DNA of 64,000 nt from Taibaiella soli (lineage in GTDB: Bacteria > Bacteroidota > Bacteroidia > Chitinophagales > Chitinophagaceae). The stretch is from NCBI RefSeq assembly GCF_003236175.1, contig NZ_QKTW01000015.1:124001-188000 (forward strand). Reading direction: 5' to 3'. The translations under genes and the position numbers were made by a program. Positions 7,776-15,673 of the stretch are shown here, in pieces; positions within the stretch are counted from its first letter, which is position 1, and each line of letters opens with the position of its first letter. The notes below the pieces were generated by a model, which saw nothing but the letters and a program-made list of their open reading frames with translations, was not told where the DNA came from and did no database searches.

Positions 7776-9068
7776 TTATTTGCGTTTCATTGCAGCTTCA
7801 ATCTCTTCTACTGTCATCGGAATACCTTTGAACAAATCAATGTTTCCGGTCTTCGTAAGCCAGTAGTTATTTTCAATACGAATGCCCATTTGTTCTTCCT
7901 CAATGTAGATACCAGGCTCAATCGTAAATACCATCCCTTCTTTCACTGGCTGATTGCGTGTACCCAGATCATGTACATCCAAACCAAGATGATGGCCGAT
8001 TCCATGATAGAAATACTTGCGCCAGGCCGGATTTGCGGGATCCTGATTTTTGATATCTGCTTTAGAGATCAGACCGATTTTGATCAGTTGTTTCTCCATT
8101 TCAGCATTCACTTTGTTGATATAATCTGCGTAGTTGATGCTTGGTTTCAGGATAGATGCACAGTACATATGCACCGCCAGACAAGCGTTGTAGACTTCTT
8201 TCTGACGTTTGCTGAATTTACCATTTACTGGAATGGTGCGGGAAAGATCTGCATTGTAGTTGCCATATTCTGCGCCAAAATCCATCAAGATCAATTCGCC
8301 ATCTTTACATTCCTGGTTGTTGTCTACGTAATGCAGTACGCGCGCGCGATCGCCTGACGCGATGATGCAGCCGTATGCATGACGTGTAGCACGATTGCGC
8401 AGGAACTCATGTGTGATCTCTGCTTCAATCTCATATTCCATCACGCCCGGCTTGATGAATTTCATCACGCGATCAAACGCTTTGCCCGTAATGTCAATGG
8501 CCGTTTTTAATACCTCTACTTCTTCTTTCGTTTTAATCGCACGAACTTCTTTCATGATGCGCGCAGCACGATCGTATTGGTGCAATGGATAACGTTTCAT
8601 GAAATCGTGTACAAACAACAGATCCAAACGTGGATTCTCTGTATTCAGACGATCATTTTCATTGGTGTTCAGATAAACCGTATCCGCATGGTGCATCCAC
8701 ATATGCAGTTGCGCTTCGATACTGTCAACATACTGTACGTTCTGAATGCCAGAAATTGCAGTCGCTTCTTCTTTACGCAGCAAATGACCATTCCATTTTT
8801 CCAGCATTTCGTTCGGGCGCTGTACTACCAATACCTCACGTGAAGATGCGTCGGCATTATCCGGATACAGGATCACCATTGTTTTTTCCTGCACAATACC
8901 TGAAAGCCATACTACGTCAGAGTTTGCCTTGTAGTTGTAAACAGCATCACCGTTTTCCAGCAGTACAGGATTGGCTGGAAAAATGGCAATGGAATTCGGC
9001 TTCATTTTTTTGATGAAACGCTGACGATTTTGCGTGTATAACTTCGATGGTATTGGTAAGTATTTCAT
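7776..9068 (-). CDS. pepP: Xaa-Pro aminopeptidase (M24B metallopeptidase)
   Basis: The 430-aa cytosolic enzyme removes N-terminal residues that precede proline. Residues about 1-150 form the AMP_N (creatinase-like) domain, and about 170-425 the pita-bread catalytic domain. The five metal ligands are visible: D263 and D274 in MDFGAEYGNYNADLSRT, H359 in HGIGHHLGLDVHD, E384 in FTIEPGIY, and E399 in RIENNYW, so it should be active with two Mn ions. Length fits the family. Its own terminator follows it. Confidence 0.95.
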   Translation of the reverse strand: MKYLPIPSKLYTQNRQRFIKKMKPNSIAIFPANPVLLENGDAVYNYKANSDVVWLSGIVQEKTMVILYPDNADASSREVLVVQRPNEMLEKWNGHLLRKEEATAISGIQNVQYVDSIEAQLHMWMHHADTVYLNTNENDRLNTENPRLDLLFVHDFMKRYPLHQYDRAARIMKEVRAIKTKEEVEVLKTAIDITGKAFDRVMKFIKPGVMEYEIEAEITHEFLRNRATRHAYGCIIASGDRARVLHYVDNNQECKDGELILMDFGAEYGNYNADLSRTIPVNGKFSKRQKEVYNACLAVHMYCASILKPSINYADYINKVNAEMEKQLIKIGLISKADIKNQDPANPAWRKYFYHGIGHHLGLDVHDLGTRNQPVKEGMVFTIEPGIYIEEEQMGIRIENNYWLTKTGNIDLFKGIPMTVEEIEAAMKRK

Positions 9069-9143
9069 TTTATTAAAAAGGTTAGCATGAACTTGTTGAT
9101 TCGTAAAGATAAGGAGTAAGGCAGCAGAATAAATAAGCCGGAA

Positions 9144-9171
9144 ATAAAAATCCCCCTGTAAAAGGGGGATC
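9144..9171 (-). terminator. Terminator of ychF
   Basis: On the minus strand GATCCCCC TTTTACA GGGGGAT is followed by TTTTATTT, starting 8 nt after the ychF stop. Confidence 0.92.
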
Positions 9172-9178
9172 GTATCTT

Positions 9179-10276
9179 TTAAACATTAAAGCGGAAGTGG
9201 AGCACATCGCCGTCGGCCACTATGTATTCCTTTCCTTCAATCCGCAGCTTTCCGTTTTCGCGGGCAGCTGCTTCACTGCCATACTGTACATAATCATTGT
9301 AACCGATGGTTTCTGCTTTAATGAACCCTTTTTCAAAATCAGTGTGAATCACACTTGCCGCCTGTGGCGCTTTCCAGCCGCGGTGGATGGTCCACGCACG
9401 TACTTCCTGAACACCCGCAGTAAAGTAAGTGATCAGATTCAGCAATTGGTAAGCAGCGCGAATCAAACGGTTCAGACCTGGTTCTTCGAGGTTGTATTCT
9501 CCTAGGAACAGCGCTTTATCTTCTTCGCTTTCCATTTCAGAGATCTGCGCTTCGATAGAATTGTTCATTACAATTACCTTAGCACCCTCTTCTTCACCAG
9601 CTTTCACCAAAGCTTCTGAGTATTTGTTGCCTGTATGAATAGCAGATTCGTCTACGTTAGCAACATAAAGAACTGGTTTCTGCGTCAGCAAAAAGATATC
9701 AGCGATTGCTTCGAGATCTTCACCTTCGAGTTGCAGACCACGGATGTTTTTACCCTCACCCAAATGCGCCTGACAACGTTGCAATACTTCCAGATGACGT
9801 TTTGCTTTCGGATCGTTTTTCGCCATTTTCTCTACGCGCGCCATTTTCTTTTCTACACTGTCCAGATCTTTCAGCTGCAGTTCTGTATCGATGATTTCTT
9901 TATCGCTTACCGGATTGATGGCGCCTTCTTCACGAAGGATATTCTCATCTTCGAAGCAACGGATCACGTGTACGATTGCATCTACTTCGCGGATATTCGC
10001 CAGAAATTTATTTCCGAGACCTTCGCCTTTGCTGGCACCTTTTACCAGACCGGCGATGTCCACAAATTCAATTGTAGTTGGCACGATGCGTTGTGGCTGA
10101 ACGAGTTCTGCCAGTTTCGCGAGGCGTTCGTCCGGAACATCCACCTGCCCTACATTGGGTTCTATGGTACAAAAGCGATAGTTTGACGCCTGTGCTTTGG
10201 CGCTATTACTTACCGCATTAAAAAGCGTTGATTTTCCTACGTTTGGAAGTCCTACGATACCTACTTGTAAGGCCAT
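9179..10276 (-). CDS. ychF: Redox-regulated ATPase/GTPase YchF
   Basis: The 365-aa product is a full-length Obg-family P-loop protein. It has GLPNVGKS (9-16), the G3 region DIAGLVKGASKGEGLGN (from 73), and NVDE (207-210) where classical GTPases have NKxD, the signature that makes YchF prefer ATP. A TGS domain fills the C-terminus (about 280-365), ending DGDVLHFRFNV. YchF binds ribosomes and modulates stress-related translation. The ATG is immediately preceded by an AT-rich leader; an inverted repeat element lies between it and plsC. Confidence 0.97.
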   Translation of the reverse strand: MALQVGIVGLPNVGKSTLFNAVSNSAKAQASNYRFCTIEPNVGQVDVPDERLAKLAELVQPQRIVPTTIEFVDIAGLVKGASKGEGLGNKFLANIREVDAIVHVIRCFEDENILREEGAINPVSDKEIIDTELQLKDLDSVEKKMARVEKMAKNDPKAKRHLEVLQRCQAHLGEGKNIRGLQLEGEDLEAIADIFLLTQKPVLYVANVDESAIHTGNKYSEALVKAGEEEGAKVIVMNNSIEAQISEMESEEDKALFLGEYNLEEPGLNRLIRAAYQLLNLITYFTAGVQEVRAWTIHRGWKAPQAASVIHTDFEKGFIKAETIGYNDYVQYGSEAAARENGKLRIEGKEYIVADGDVLHFRFNV

Positions 10277-10312
10277 GAGTATTTATTAAAATTTGCGCGA
10301 ATTTACGCATTT

Positions 10313-10466
10313 ACGTTGATAGGTTGATACGTTGAAATGTTGACAGGCCCCGTCATTCTAATAAACTATTGTTTTACAAGGCTATACGACACTATTATTA
10401 AGAAGAAATCAGTGTATCGTTCCCACATTAGGTATCAACGTATAAACGTATCAACCTTTCAACCTC
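10313..10466. repeat. Inverted pair of octad repeats (GTTGATAC / GTATCAAC)
   Basis: The left arm (10313-10345) reads GTTGATAG-GTTGATAC-GTTGAAAT-GTTGACAG, an 8-nt period. The right arm (10431-10466) is the inverted version TATCAACG-TATAAACG-TATCAACC-TTTCAACC. Thirteen bases are perfectly inverted: 10321-10333 and 10445-10457. The right arm overlaps the end of plsC and supplies its last codons and stop. Confidence 0.75.
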
Positions 10467-11185
10467 ACCAGCTCCGCCGCCATCAATTGCTTTAAATGCT
10501 CTTTCAGAACGGGGATATCAGCGTGTGTATAGCCGTCTACCGAAATGGGATCCATATAAACGACACGGTTTTTGCCCGGCCAGAGTTTCCACCAGGCGCT
10601 GTAATGCCAGCGATCTACGGTATCGGGAAGCAGAATGGGTAATAATGATGTTTGTGCATTAATGGCGAGACGAAATGCGCCGTCGTAAAAGTCTTTGAGC
10701 GGTTCTTCGGTTTCGTTGAAAGTACCTTCCGGAAAAATGAGCACGCTACATTCGCGCTTCAGCGCGCGCCACATGAGACGCATACTTTTTGCACGACTAT
10801 ATGCACTACTTCTGTCTACCATCAATACAATCTGTTTGTAGATAAAACCAACGACCGGAATTTTCGAAAATTCCTTTTTACCTAATGCGCGGAAATAACC
10901 GGGAACTGCCGGGAAAATTACAATGGCATCGATATAAGAAATATGATTGGCAATGACCACATACTTTCCTGCCGGTGGCCGTTTCTTTGACCGGCGCATC
11001 GGCATACCGATCATCACTAACCAAAGCTTCGCCCAATTGCGGATGATCCACCAGATGGCTTTTCTTGCTTTGCTGTTGTTGCCGATAGCAATGAGTGCAA
11101 ACAGGGGAAATGCAAGAAGGACGCTCATCACAAAAGTAGAGAGCGCCCATATCGTATAAAAAGGTTGAACTATTTTACGGATCAT
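10451..11185 (-). CDS. plsC: 1-acyl-sn-glycerol-3-phosphate acyltransferase
   Basis: The 244-aa membrane-associated enzyme acylates lysophosphatidic acid in phospholipid synthesis. It has an N-terminal hydrophobic helix (about 10-35), the catalytic HX4D motif NHISYID (H81, D86), and the substrate-binding FPEGTF (151-156). The last residues, LVRLKG, come from DNA belonging to the right arm of an inverted repeat, so the C-terminus may have been altered by that element. The ATG overlaps the stop of the upstream membrane protein gene in the sequence ATGA, indicating translational coupling. Confidence 0.93.
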   Translation of the reverse strand: MIRKIVQPFYTIWALSTFVMSVLLAFPLFALIAIGNNSKARKAIWWIIRNWAKLWLVMIGMPMRRSKKRPPAGKYVVIANHISYIDAIVIFPAVPGYFRALGKKEFSKIPVVGFIYKQIVLMVDRSSAYSRAKSMRLMWRALKRECSVLIFPEGTFNETEEPLKDFYDGAFRLAINAQTSLLPILLPDTVDRWHYSAWWKLWPGKNRVVYMDPISVDGYTHADIPVLKEHLKQLMAAELVRLKG

Positions 11186-11655
11186 GCACCAACTGTCATG
11201 CCAGGAAACATCGGACGACCTATGGCTTCACGGGAAGGCCAAGGAATGGTAGCCATGATAATGATGAATGCGATGAGGGTAAACCAAAACATTTTTTTGA
11301 ATTTGGTTCCATCTGCAACATTCTTTTTCGTAGCAGCGTAGCCAATGTGTACTAAAACAATGGCGATAATCATACCGACTGCATGCTCCAATGCAAAGAA
11401 ACGCTGTGCCGGTAATTTCATGAATTCACTGCCGCTTGTCAACACATTAAACCAGCCTTTCATAAAATAAAGTGCCAGGCCGAGCAACAATTGGATATCA
11501 CAACTGATCATTAAAAACATTGCGGTTTTCTTATCGCCTGCGGTAAATGCTTTTTTGCCGCTCATGCCGCTGAAACCTTTTATCAATGTAAGCAGGGCGA
11601 AAATAAGTACGACCCAGCGCAGCAGATTGTGTAGATGTAATAATCCTGTTGCCAT
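11182..11655 (-). CDS. Four-helix membrane protein, cytochrome b-like
   Basis: The 157-aa product has four hydrophobic segments (about 8-25, 47-65, 88-108, 122-140). It carries histidines in or near the helices (HLHNLLRW at the start, LEHAVGM, VHIGYA), a pattern seen in small Bacteroidota proteins sometimes annotated as cytochrome B. Heme binding is plausible but not shown. The stop overlaps the plsC start by 4 nt. A heptad-repeat element lies upstream. Confidence 0.75.
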   Translation of the reverse strand: MATGLLHLHNLLRWVVLIFALLTLIKGFSGMSGKKAFTAGDKKTAMFLMISCDIQLLLGLALYFMKGWFNVLTSGSEFMKLPAQRFFALEHAVGMIIAIVLVHIGYAATKKNVADGTKFKKMFWFTLIAFIIIMATIPWPSREAIGRPMFPGMTVGA

Positions 11656-11686
11656 AATGTGTGTTTTGGACGGCTAAAGGTACACT

Positions 11687-11810
11687 AAAAGTCAAAAAAC
11701 CTTTAAGTCAAAATTAAAAAGTCAAAAGTCAAAAAACACACTGCAATGAAACCATGCACGAGTTGAAAGACACAATACATGTTTTGACTTTTGAATTTTG
11801 ATTTTTGAAT
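11687..11810. repeat. Inverted pair of heptad repeats (GTCAAAA / TTTTGAC)
   Basis: The left arm (11687-11737) is built of GTCAAAA words and the right arm (11781-11810) of TTTTGAC / TTTTGAA words. TCAAAAGTCAAAA (11722-11734) and TTTTGACTTTTGA (11782-11794) are perfectly inverted. The right arm ends exactly at the stop codon of the LTA-synthase-like gene (11811). About 45 bp of unique sequence lie between the arms. Confidence 0.75.
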
Positions 11811-13721
11811 TTATTGAACCCAGAGTTGGTTTCTGTTTAGTCCGTTGCGATAGCTTTGAATAAAGGCCTTGAGATAATCTAGCTGATGTTGCGTCATAGC
11901 TTGGTTGGCATGCAGTTGATTGTTTTGATAGAGACTGTCTTGCGGAAGCTCATACAAAGCCGTGGGATTGGTTTCTACTGATTGCAGCAAATAACCATCG
12001 CTCAGCCATTGATAAACCCCGTCTATGAAATTGATGGTATAACGATGCTGTGCCGGACGAAAAATGCTGTTGCCATAAGCGAAGAATTTTTTATCGTAAC
12101 CAAGATAATCCATCACCGAAGGGAAAATATCGATTTGCTGCGTGAGTGTATCTATGTGACCACGCAAAGAGCTATCACCAGGTGCGTAGAAAATAATCGG
12201 AATCTCATATTGCCCCATCCCTTTCTGGTGATCTGAGAATGCAGTTGTCGGCGAACAGTGATCAGCCGTGAAGACGAACAGCGTGTTATTGTACCATGGT
12301 TCTTTTGCGGCAGCTTCAAAAAACTTACGCAACGCCATATCAGTATAACCAATACACTGATGAATCGGAATGGACCCTTTCAGGAAAACATTTTTATACT
12401 GCGCCGGAATATTAAATGGCGGATGCGAGCTCAATGTAAAAACCGTTGCCATAAACGGCGGTTTCATTTTATTGATGCCGCGTTCAAAATATTGCAGAAA
12501 TGGTTCGTCCCAAATTCCCCAATTACCATCATAATCCTTTTCGTTATTGTACTCCGAGCGACCATAATATTTTTCATAACCCGCGGCTGCGCAAAACACA
12601 TCGAAACTCATGGTACCATTTGTTCCGCCATGATAAAATGCAGTATTGTAGCCTATTTCATGCAGGGTATTCGGCAAAGCCGTCAATCGGTTGGCACCAT
12701 AAACGGAAGTCGTGATTGATTCATCCATCAAAGAAGGCACGCCGGAAATCACTGCTGGCACGCCTTCGGCAGAATGTAATCCATTGGCATAAGCATTCAC
12801 ACAAACAAGTGAATGTTGCATAATGCTATCCAAGAACGGCGTGTAACTGGTATGGCCACCGATGCCTGTAAACTCTTTTGAAAAGCTCTCGAGAATGATC
12901 AGCACCACATTTTTTTGCTGCACCGGACGACCACCATACTGCTTTATCGGGTCAATATATTTAGACAATTCCTGATCAGGAAAGAAATGAACATCTGGCA
13001 ATTTATCGTTCTGAAACGTAGTAATAATGCTAAACGGAGTGTTCAACACTATCGGCGCATATTTACTTTCAGTTACCTGCACTGCATTGCGGACGCCAAT
13101 CGGCACGTACTGAAAACCACCACGGATTGCAACTACTGCAATTCCTGCAAAAAGTATCAAACGCACAAACTGCCAGAGCCCCATGATCCAGTACATGGAA
13201 AGATCAAACGATTTTTCGAGTGGCGTTTTCTTTACAATCTTTTTATTGAGTTTAATCAGAACAAACCATAGCCCTACCCAGGCCAGCGGCACATACCAAT
13301 AGTCAACCAGAAAACGTGGCAGCAGCGACCAGAAGTCACCTTTGCGTCCCACCATGTTGAGCACATCGGCAGTAGAACGTTTGAAGTTAAAAGGATAATA
13401 AGCCCAATCACTTAATTCAAAACCAAACGTCAATCCGTTTACAATGACGAATAACCACTGTGTGAATTTTTCCCATCGCGGCATTTTCCAGATTGGCACC
13501 GGCAAAAGAAAAAGCAGCATATACAATCCATTGACCGCAAAAATTGCAGACAAATCATAACGGATCCCATAAAACGCCAGTTCCAGAAAGCCCGAAAAGG
13601 AAAGGCCTCCGAAGTGTTTTATATTAACGAGCGTAAAAAAACAACGACTCAGAAAATAGCAGCACAAGAGTAAAATTATCTGCAACACCAGCCGCCGGAC
13701 AGGCGTAAATATCTGCCTCAT
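11811..13721 (-). CDS. LTA synthase-like sulfatase / phosphoglycerol transferase family membrane protein
   Basis: The 636-aa product has about five N-terminal transmembrane helices (roughly 10-30, 58-76, 88-104, 143-158, 180-200) and an extracytoplasmic alkaline-phosphatase-superfamily domain from about 268. Visible metal-site elements are NVVLIILESFSKEF (E278) and FVFTADHCSP. At the position of the LtaS nucleophile the sequence reads NGLHSAEGVPA, with Ser317 instead of the usual Thr. In Gram-negative Bacteroidota such proteins are thought to modify envelope glycans or lipids with phospho-groups, since no teichoic acid is made. Substrate unknown. It appears to head the run into the cytochrome b-like and plsC genes, although a repeat element intervenes. 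Confidence 0.88.
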   Translation of the reverse strand: MRQIFTPVRRLVLQIILLLCCYFLSRCFFTLVNIKHFGGLSFSGFLELAFYGIRYDLSAIFAVNGLYMLLFLLPVPIWKMPRWEKFTQWLFVIVNGLTFGFELSDWAYYPFNFKRSTADVLNMVGRKGDFWSLLPRFLVDYWYVPLAWVGLWFVLIKLNKKIVKKTPLEKSFDLSMYWIMGLWQFVRLILFAGIAVVAIRGGFQYVPIGVRNAVQVTESKYAPIVLNTPFSIITTFQNDKLPDVHFFPDQELSKYIDPIKQYGGRPVQQKNVVLIILESFSKEFTGIGGHTSYTPFLDSIMQHSLVCVNAYANGLHSAEGVPAVISGVPSLMDESITTSVYGANRLTALPNTLHEIGYNTAFYHGGTNGTMSFDVFCAAAGYEKYYGRSEYNNEKDYDGNWGIWDEPFLQYFERGINKMKPPFMATVFTLSSHPPFNIPAQYKNVFLKGSIPIHQCIGYTDMALRKFFEAAAKEPWYNNTLFVFTADHCSPTTAFSDHQKGMGQYEIPIIFYAPGDSSLRGHIDTLTQQIDIFPSVMDYLGYDKKFFAYGNSIFRPAQHRYTINFIDGVYQWLSDGYLLQSVETNPTALYELPQDSLYQNNQLHANQAMTQHQLDYLKAFIQSYRNGLNRNQLWVQ

Positions 13722-13797
13722 GAATGTTCTGCTTCAGTTAAAAAATCTTCGCGGTCATTCGCGATTCATCGCTCTTCTTGAGCTTTTGTTTTGGTAA

Positions 13798-13850
13798 GCG
13801 CGAAATCAGATTGCCACGTCGTCGTACTTCCTCCTCGCAATGACCCGCAT
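13798..13850 (-). repeat. Dispersed hairpin repeat, copy 1
   Basis: On the minus strand it starts ATGCGGGTCATTGCGAGGA and ends GACGTGGCAATCTGATTT plus CGCG. The same ends bound a 68-nt copy at 49952-50019. ATTGC and GCAAT can pair. The interior differs in length and sequence between copies. Confidence 0.75.
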
Positions 13851-13911
13851 TATGTATTACACAACGGCTGTATAACAGCGCGGGCAATTATCGAATTGTC
13901 TCATTATCGTA

Positions 13912-14451
13912 TTACCAATTATTCCGCTCCCGCATCTGGCGGATCTGTTCCATATGATGACGGCCATGCCATGCATACTGGCTGGTCATCTCCCATATTG
14001 GCACCAGTTTGTTCTGCTCCAGATGAAAAAACGAACGTTTCCAGTCATCTTCCTTCAGATTCTTCAATACCGCTACCCAACGGAGATGCAGTGCATGCAG
14101 CAATGTAATGGAAACATTTACCGGTACTCTATAAATATCCTGCAATTCAGCCCAAAGATCCTGATCATATGGTTTAATCACGGGATTTTCCTCAGTCAGC
14201 GCCAGCTTCAGCCGGATATAAGCATTCGCATGACTATCGGCCAGATGATGGATGATCTGAATACTGTTCCATCCTCCCAAGCGGTATGGTTGTTTCAGCT
14301 GCGCTTCGTCGAGATTTTCAATACAATAATCCAACCATTTAGGCAATGCTTCAATGGCTGAAATCCAAAAGTTCAACTGTTTTTCGTCGTAATTATCCGG
14401 CGCGGTATAGATACCAATCGGATATTGTAACTGTGAGAGATTTTCCTCCAT
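13912..14451 (-). CDS. DinB/YfiT family putative metal-dependent hydrolase or thiol transferase
   Basis: The 179-aa product is a four-helix DinB-fold protein matching the YfiT/BstA group. It has the expected three-histidine metal site: H68/H69 in IIHHLADSH, and H162 with H165/H166 in AWHGRHHMEQI. The opening QYPIGIYTAPDNY and RLGGWNSIQIIHHLADSH are typical of YfiT. The family includes bacillithiol S-transferases; the thiol used here is not known. It is transcribed alone. Confidence 0.88.
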   Translation of the reverse strand: MEENLSQLQYPIGIYTAPDNYDEKQLNFWISAIEALPKWLDYCIENLDEAQLKQPYRLGGWNSIQIIHHLADSHANAYIRLKLALTEENPVIKPYDQDLWAELQDIYRVPVNVSITLLHALHLRWVAVLKNLKEDDWKRSFFHLEQNKLVPIWEMTSQYAWHGRHHMEQIRQMRERNNW

Positions 14452-14599
14452 AAACGGAATAATTAATGCAAAAATAAGATTCCTGGCATTGAAGACGTTT
14501 TACTTTTTTATCGATAGAAAACAGCTGTACAGGAACTTATCGAAAGCTTTAACATTTTCGGTCCAACAAAATATTTGGAATTTGAAGAAACAAATAATT

Positions 14600-14616
14600 A
14601 CTTTGTATTTCAAAGT
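14600..14616. promoter_or_regulatory. Palindromic operator 1
   Basis: ACTTTGTATTTCAAAGT has 6-bp inverted arms (ACTTTG / CAAAGT) and ends 6 nt before the start codon at 14623. A nearly identical palindrome occurs before the DUF4173-like gene at 15638-15654, and similarity extends to the following CTTTT. The winged-helix regulator encoded between the two sites is the obvious candidate to bind both. Confidence 0.65.
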
Positions 14617-14622
14617 GCTTTT

Positions 14623-15270
14623 ATGTCGGAAGAACAAACACTCGATGCGTTAAAAGATATACGTACCATGATGGAGCGCAGCAGTCGCTTTATCAGCCTC
14701 AGCGGCTGGAGCGGTATAGCAGCGGGCGTTTGTGCGCTGGGCGGCGCAGCGGTAGCTTATCCTTATGTGAAAGGCGATTATCAGAACCTTGTGCCTTCTA
14801 ATGCTGCAACCGCGCAGATGGTCAACCGACATTCGATTTCCGGCATTATTTCGCACCCGTTGTTTTTGATTGCAGCCTGCACTTTTATCGCAGCGTTTAT
14901 TACCGCATTTATTTTTACCTATATCAAAAGTCAGAAAGAAAACATTCCTATCTGGGGTAAAACTTCTGCACGATTGCTCATCAATGGCGCAATTCCATTG
15001 GTAACCGGCGGGCTCTTCATCATCCGTTTGCTGCAGATGAGTTATTTCGGACTGGTGGCACCTGCCTGTCTTATTTTCTACGGATTATCTTTGCTCAACG
15101 CTTCCAAATATACTTACCGCGAAATCCGCTGGCTTGGCATCGCCCAACTGATACTTGGATTACTGAGCTGCTGGAATATCGGTTACGGAATTTATTTCTG
15201 GACCATCGGATTTGGTGTAATGCATATTGTGTACGGCGCCATTATGTGGTGGAAATACGATAGGAACTAA
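14623..15270 (+). CDS. Multi-pass membrane protein in a regulator operon
   Basis: The 215-aa product has a short cytosolic N-terminus (MSEEQTLDALKDIRTMMERSSRF) followed by about six hydrophobic segments and ends in WWKYDRN. I do not recognise a characterised family. I chose the ATG at 14623; an upstream TTG in frame would include the operator. It lies 43 nt ahead of the winged-helix regulator and is probably cotranscribed with it. Such membrane-protein/regulator pairs occur in Bacteroidota, but the role is unknown. Confidence 0.75.
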   Translation: MSEEQTLDALKDIRTMMERSSRFISLSGWSGIAAGVCALGGAAVAYPYVKGDYQNLVPSNAATAQMVNRHSISGIISHPLFLIAACTFIAAFITAFIFTYIKSQKENIPIWGKTSARLLINGAIPLVTGGLFIIRLLQMSYFGLVAPACLIFYGLSLLNASKYTYREIRWLGIAQLILGLLSCWNIGYGIYFWTIGFGVMHIVYGAIMWWKYDRN

Positions 15271-15313
15271 CCGACAAACCCTAATTTCTGAAACAAAAAT
15301 CCAGTGTAAGACG

Positions 15314-15619
15314 ATGGCCGGGAATGTTGACATTTCGAACCTTAATAAAATATTTGATAATCGGATCAGGCTCGGTATTATGAGCGTGCTGATGATCAAT
15401 GACGAGATCAGCTATAATGAGCTGAAAGAATTGCTGCAGGTAACGGACGGCAATCTGGCCAGTCACCTGAAAGGACTGGAAGAAAGCGGTTTTGTGAAAG
15501 TGCAGAAGGGATTCATCGGGCGTAAGACCAACACAACCTATAGTATTACCAAAGCTGGCGAAAAAGCATTCCGTCAGCACCTGGACGCATTGGAACAAAT
15601 GATCCGTAAAACGAAGTAA
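15314..15619 (+). CDS. Winged-helix transcriptional regulator
   Basis: The 101-aa product is a compact winged-helix DNA-binding protein (HTH_34-like, ArsR/MarR superfamily). It has the helix-turn-helix at about 33-59 (YNELKELLQVTDGNLASHLK) and a beta-wing at about 61-78, followed by a C-terminal dimerisation helix. I see no metal-binding cysteines. The ATG at 15314 is chosen because the longer frame overlaps the upstream gene. Identical-pattern palindromes at 14600-14616 and 15638-15654 flank its unit, so it probably represses both its own operon and the next gene. Confidence 0.88.
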   Translation: MAGNVDISNLNKIFDNRIRLGIMSVLMINDEISYNELKELLQVTDGNLASHLKGLEESGFVKVQKGFIGRKTNTTYSITKAGEKAFRQHLDALEQMIRKTK

Positions 15620-15637
15620 AATTTTTTTTGCCTTTAA

Positions 15638-15654
15638 ACTTTGAATTTCAAAGT
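15638..15654. promoter_or_regulatory. Palindromic operator 2
   Basis: ACTTTGAATTTCAAAGT is a perfect 7-bp inverted repeat around ATT, 20 nt before the start codon of the DUF4173-like gene. It differs from operator 1 at one base. Confidence 0.7.
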
Positions 15655-15673
15655 ACTTTTTAAACATAAAATC

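Noticed and set aside
7668-8357. 229-aa plus-strand open frame over pepP
   Set aside because: It overlaps the catalytic domain of a clear M24 peptidase on the other strand and has no signal of its own.
11811-13721. True lipoteichoic acid synthase
   Set aside because: The organism is a Gram-negative Bacteroidota by all other evidence and the nucleophile position reads Ser.
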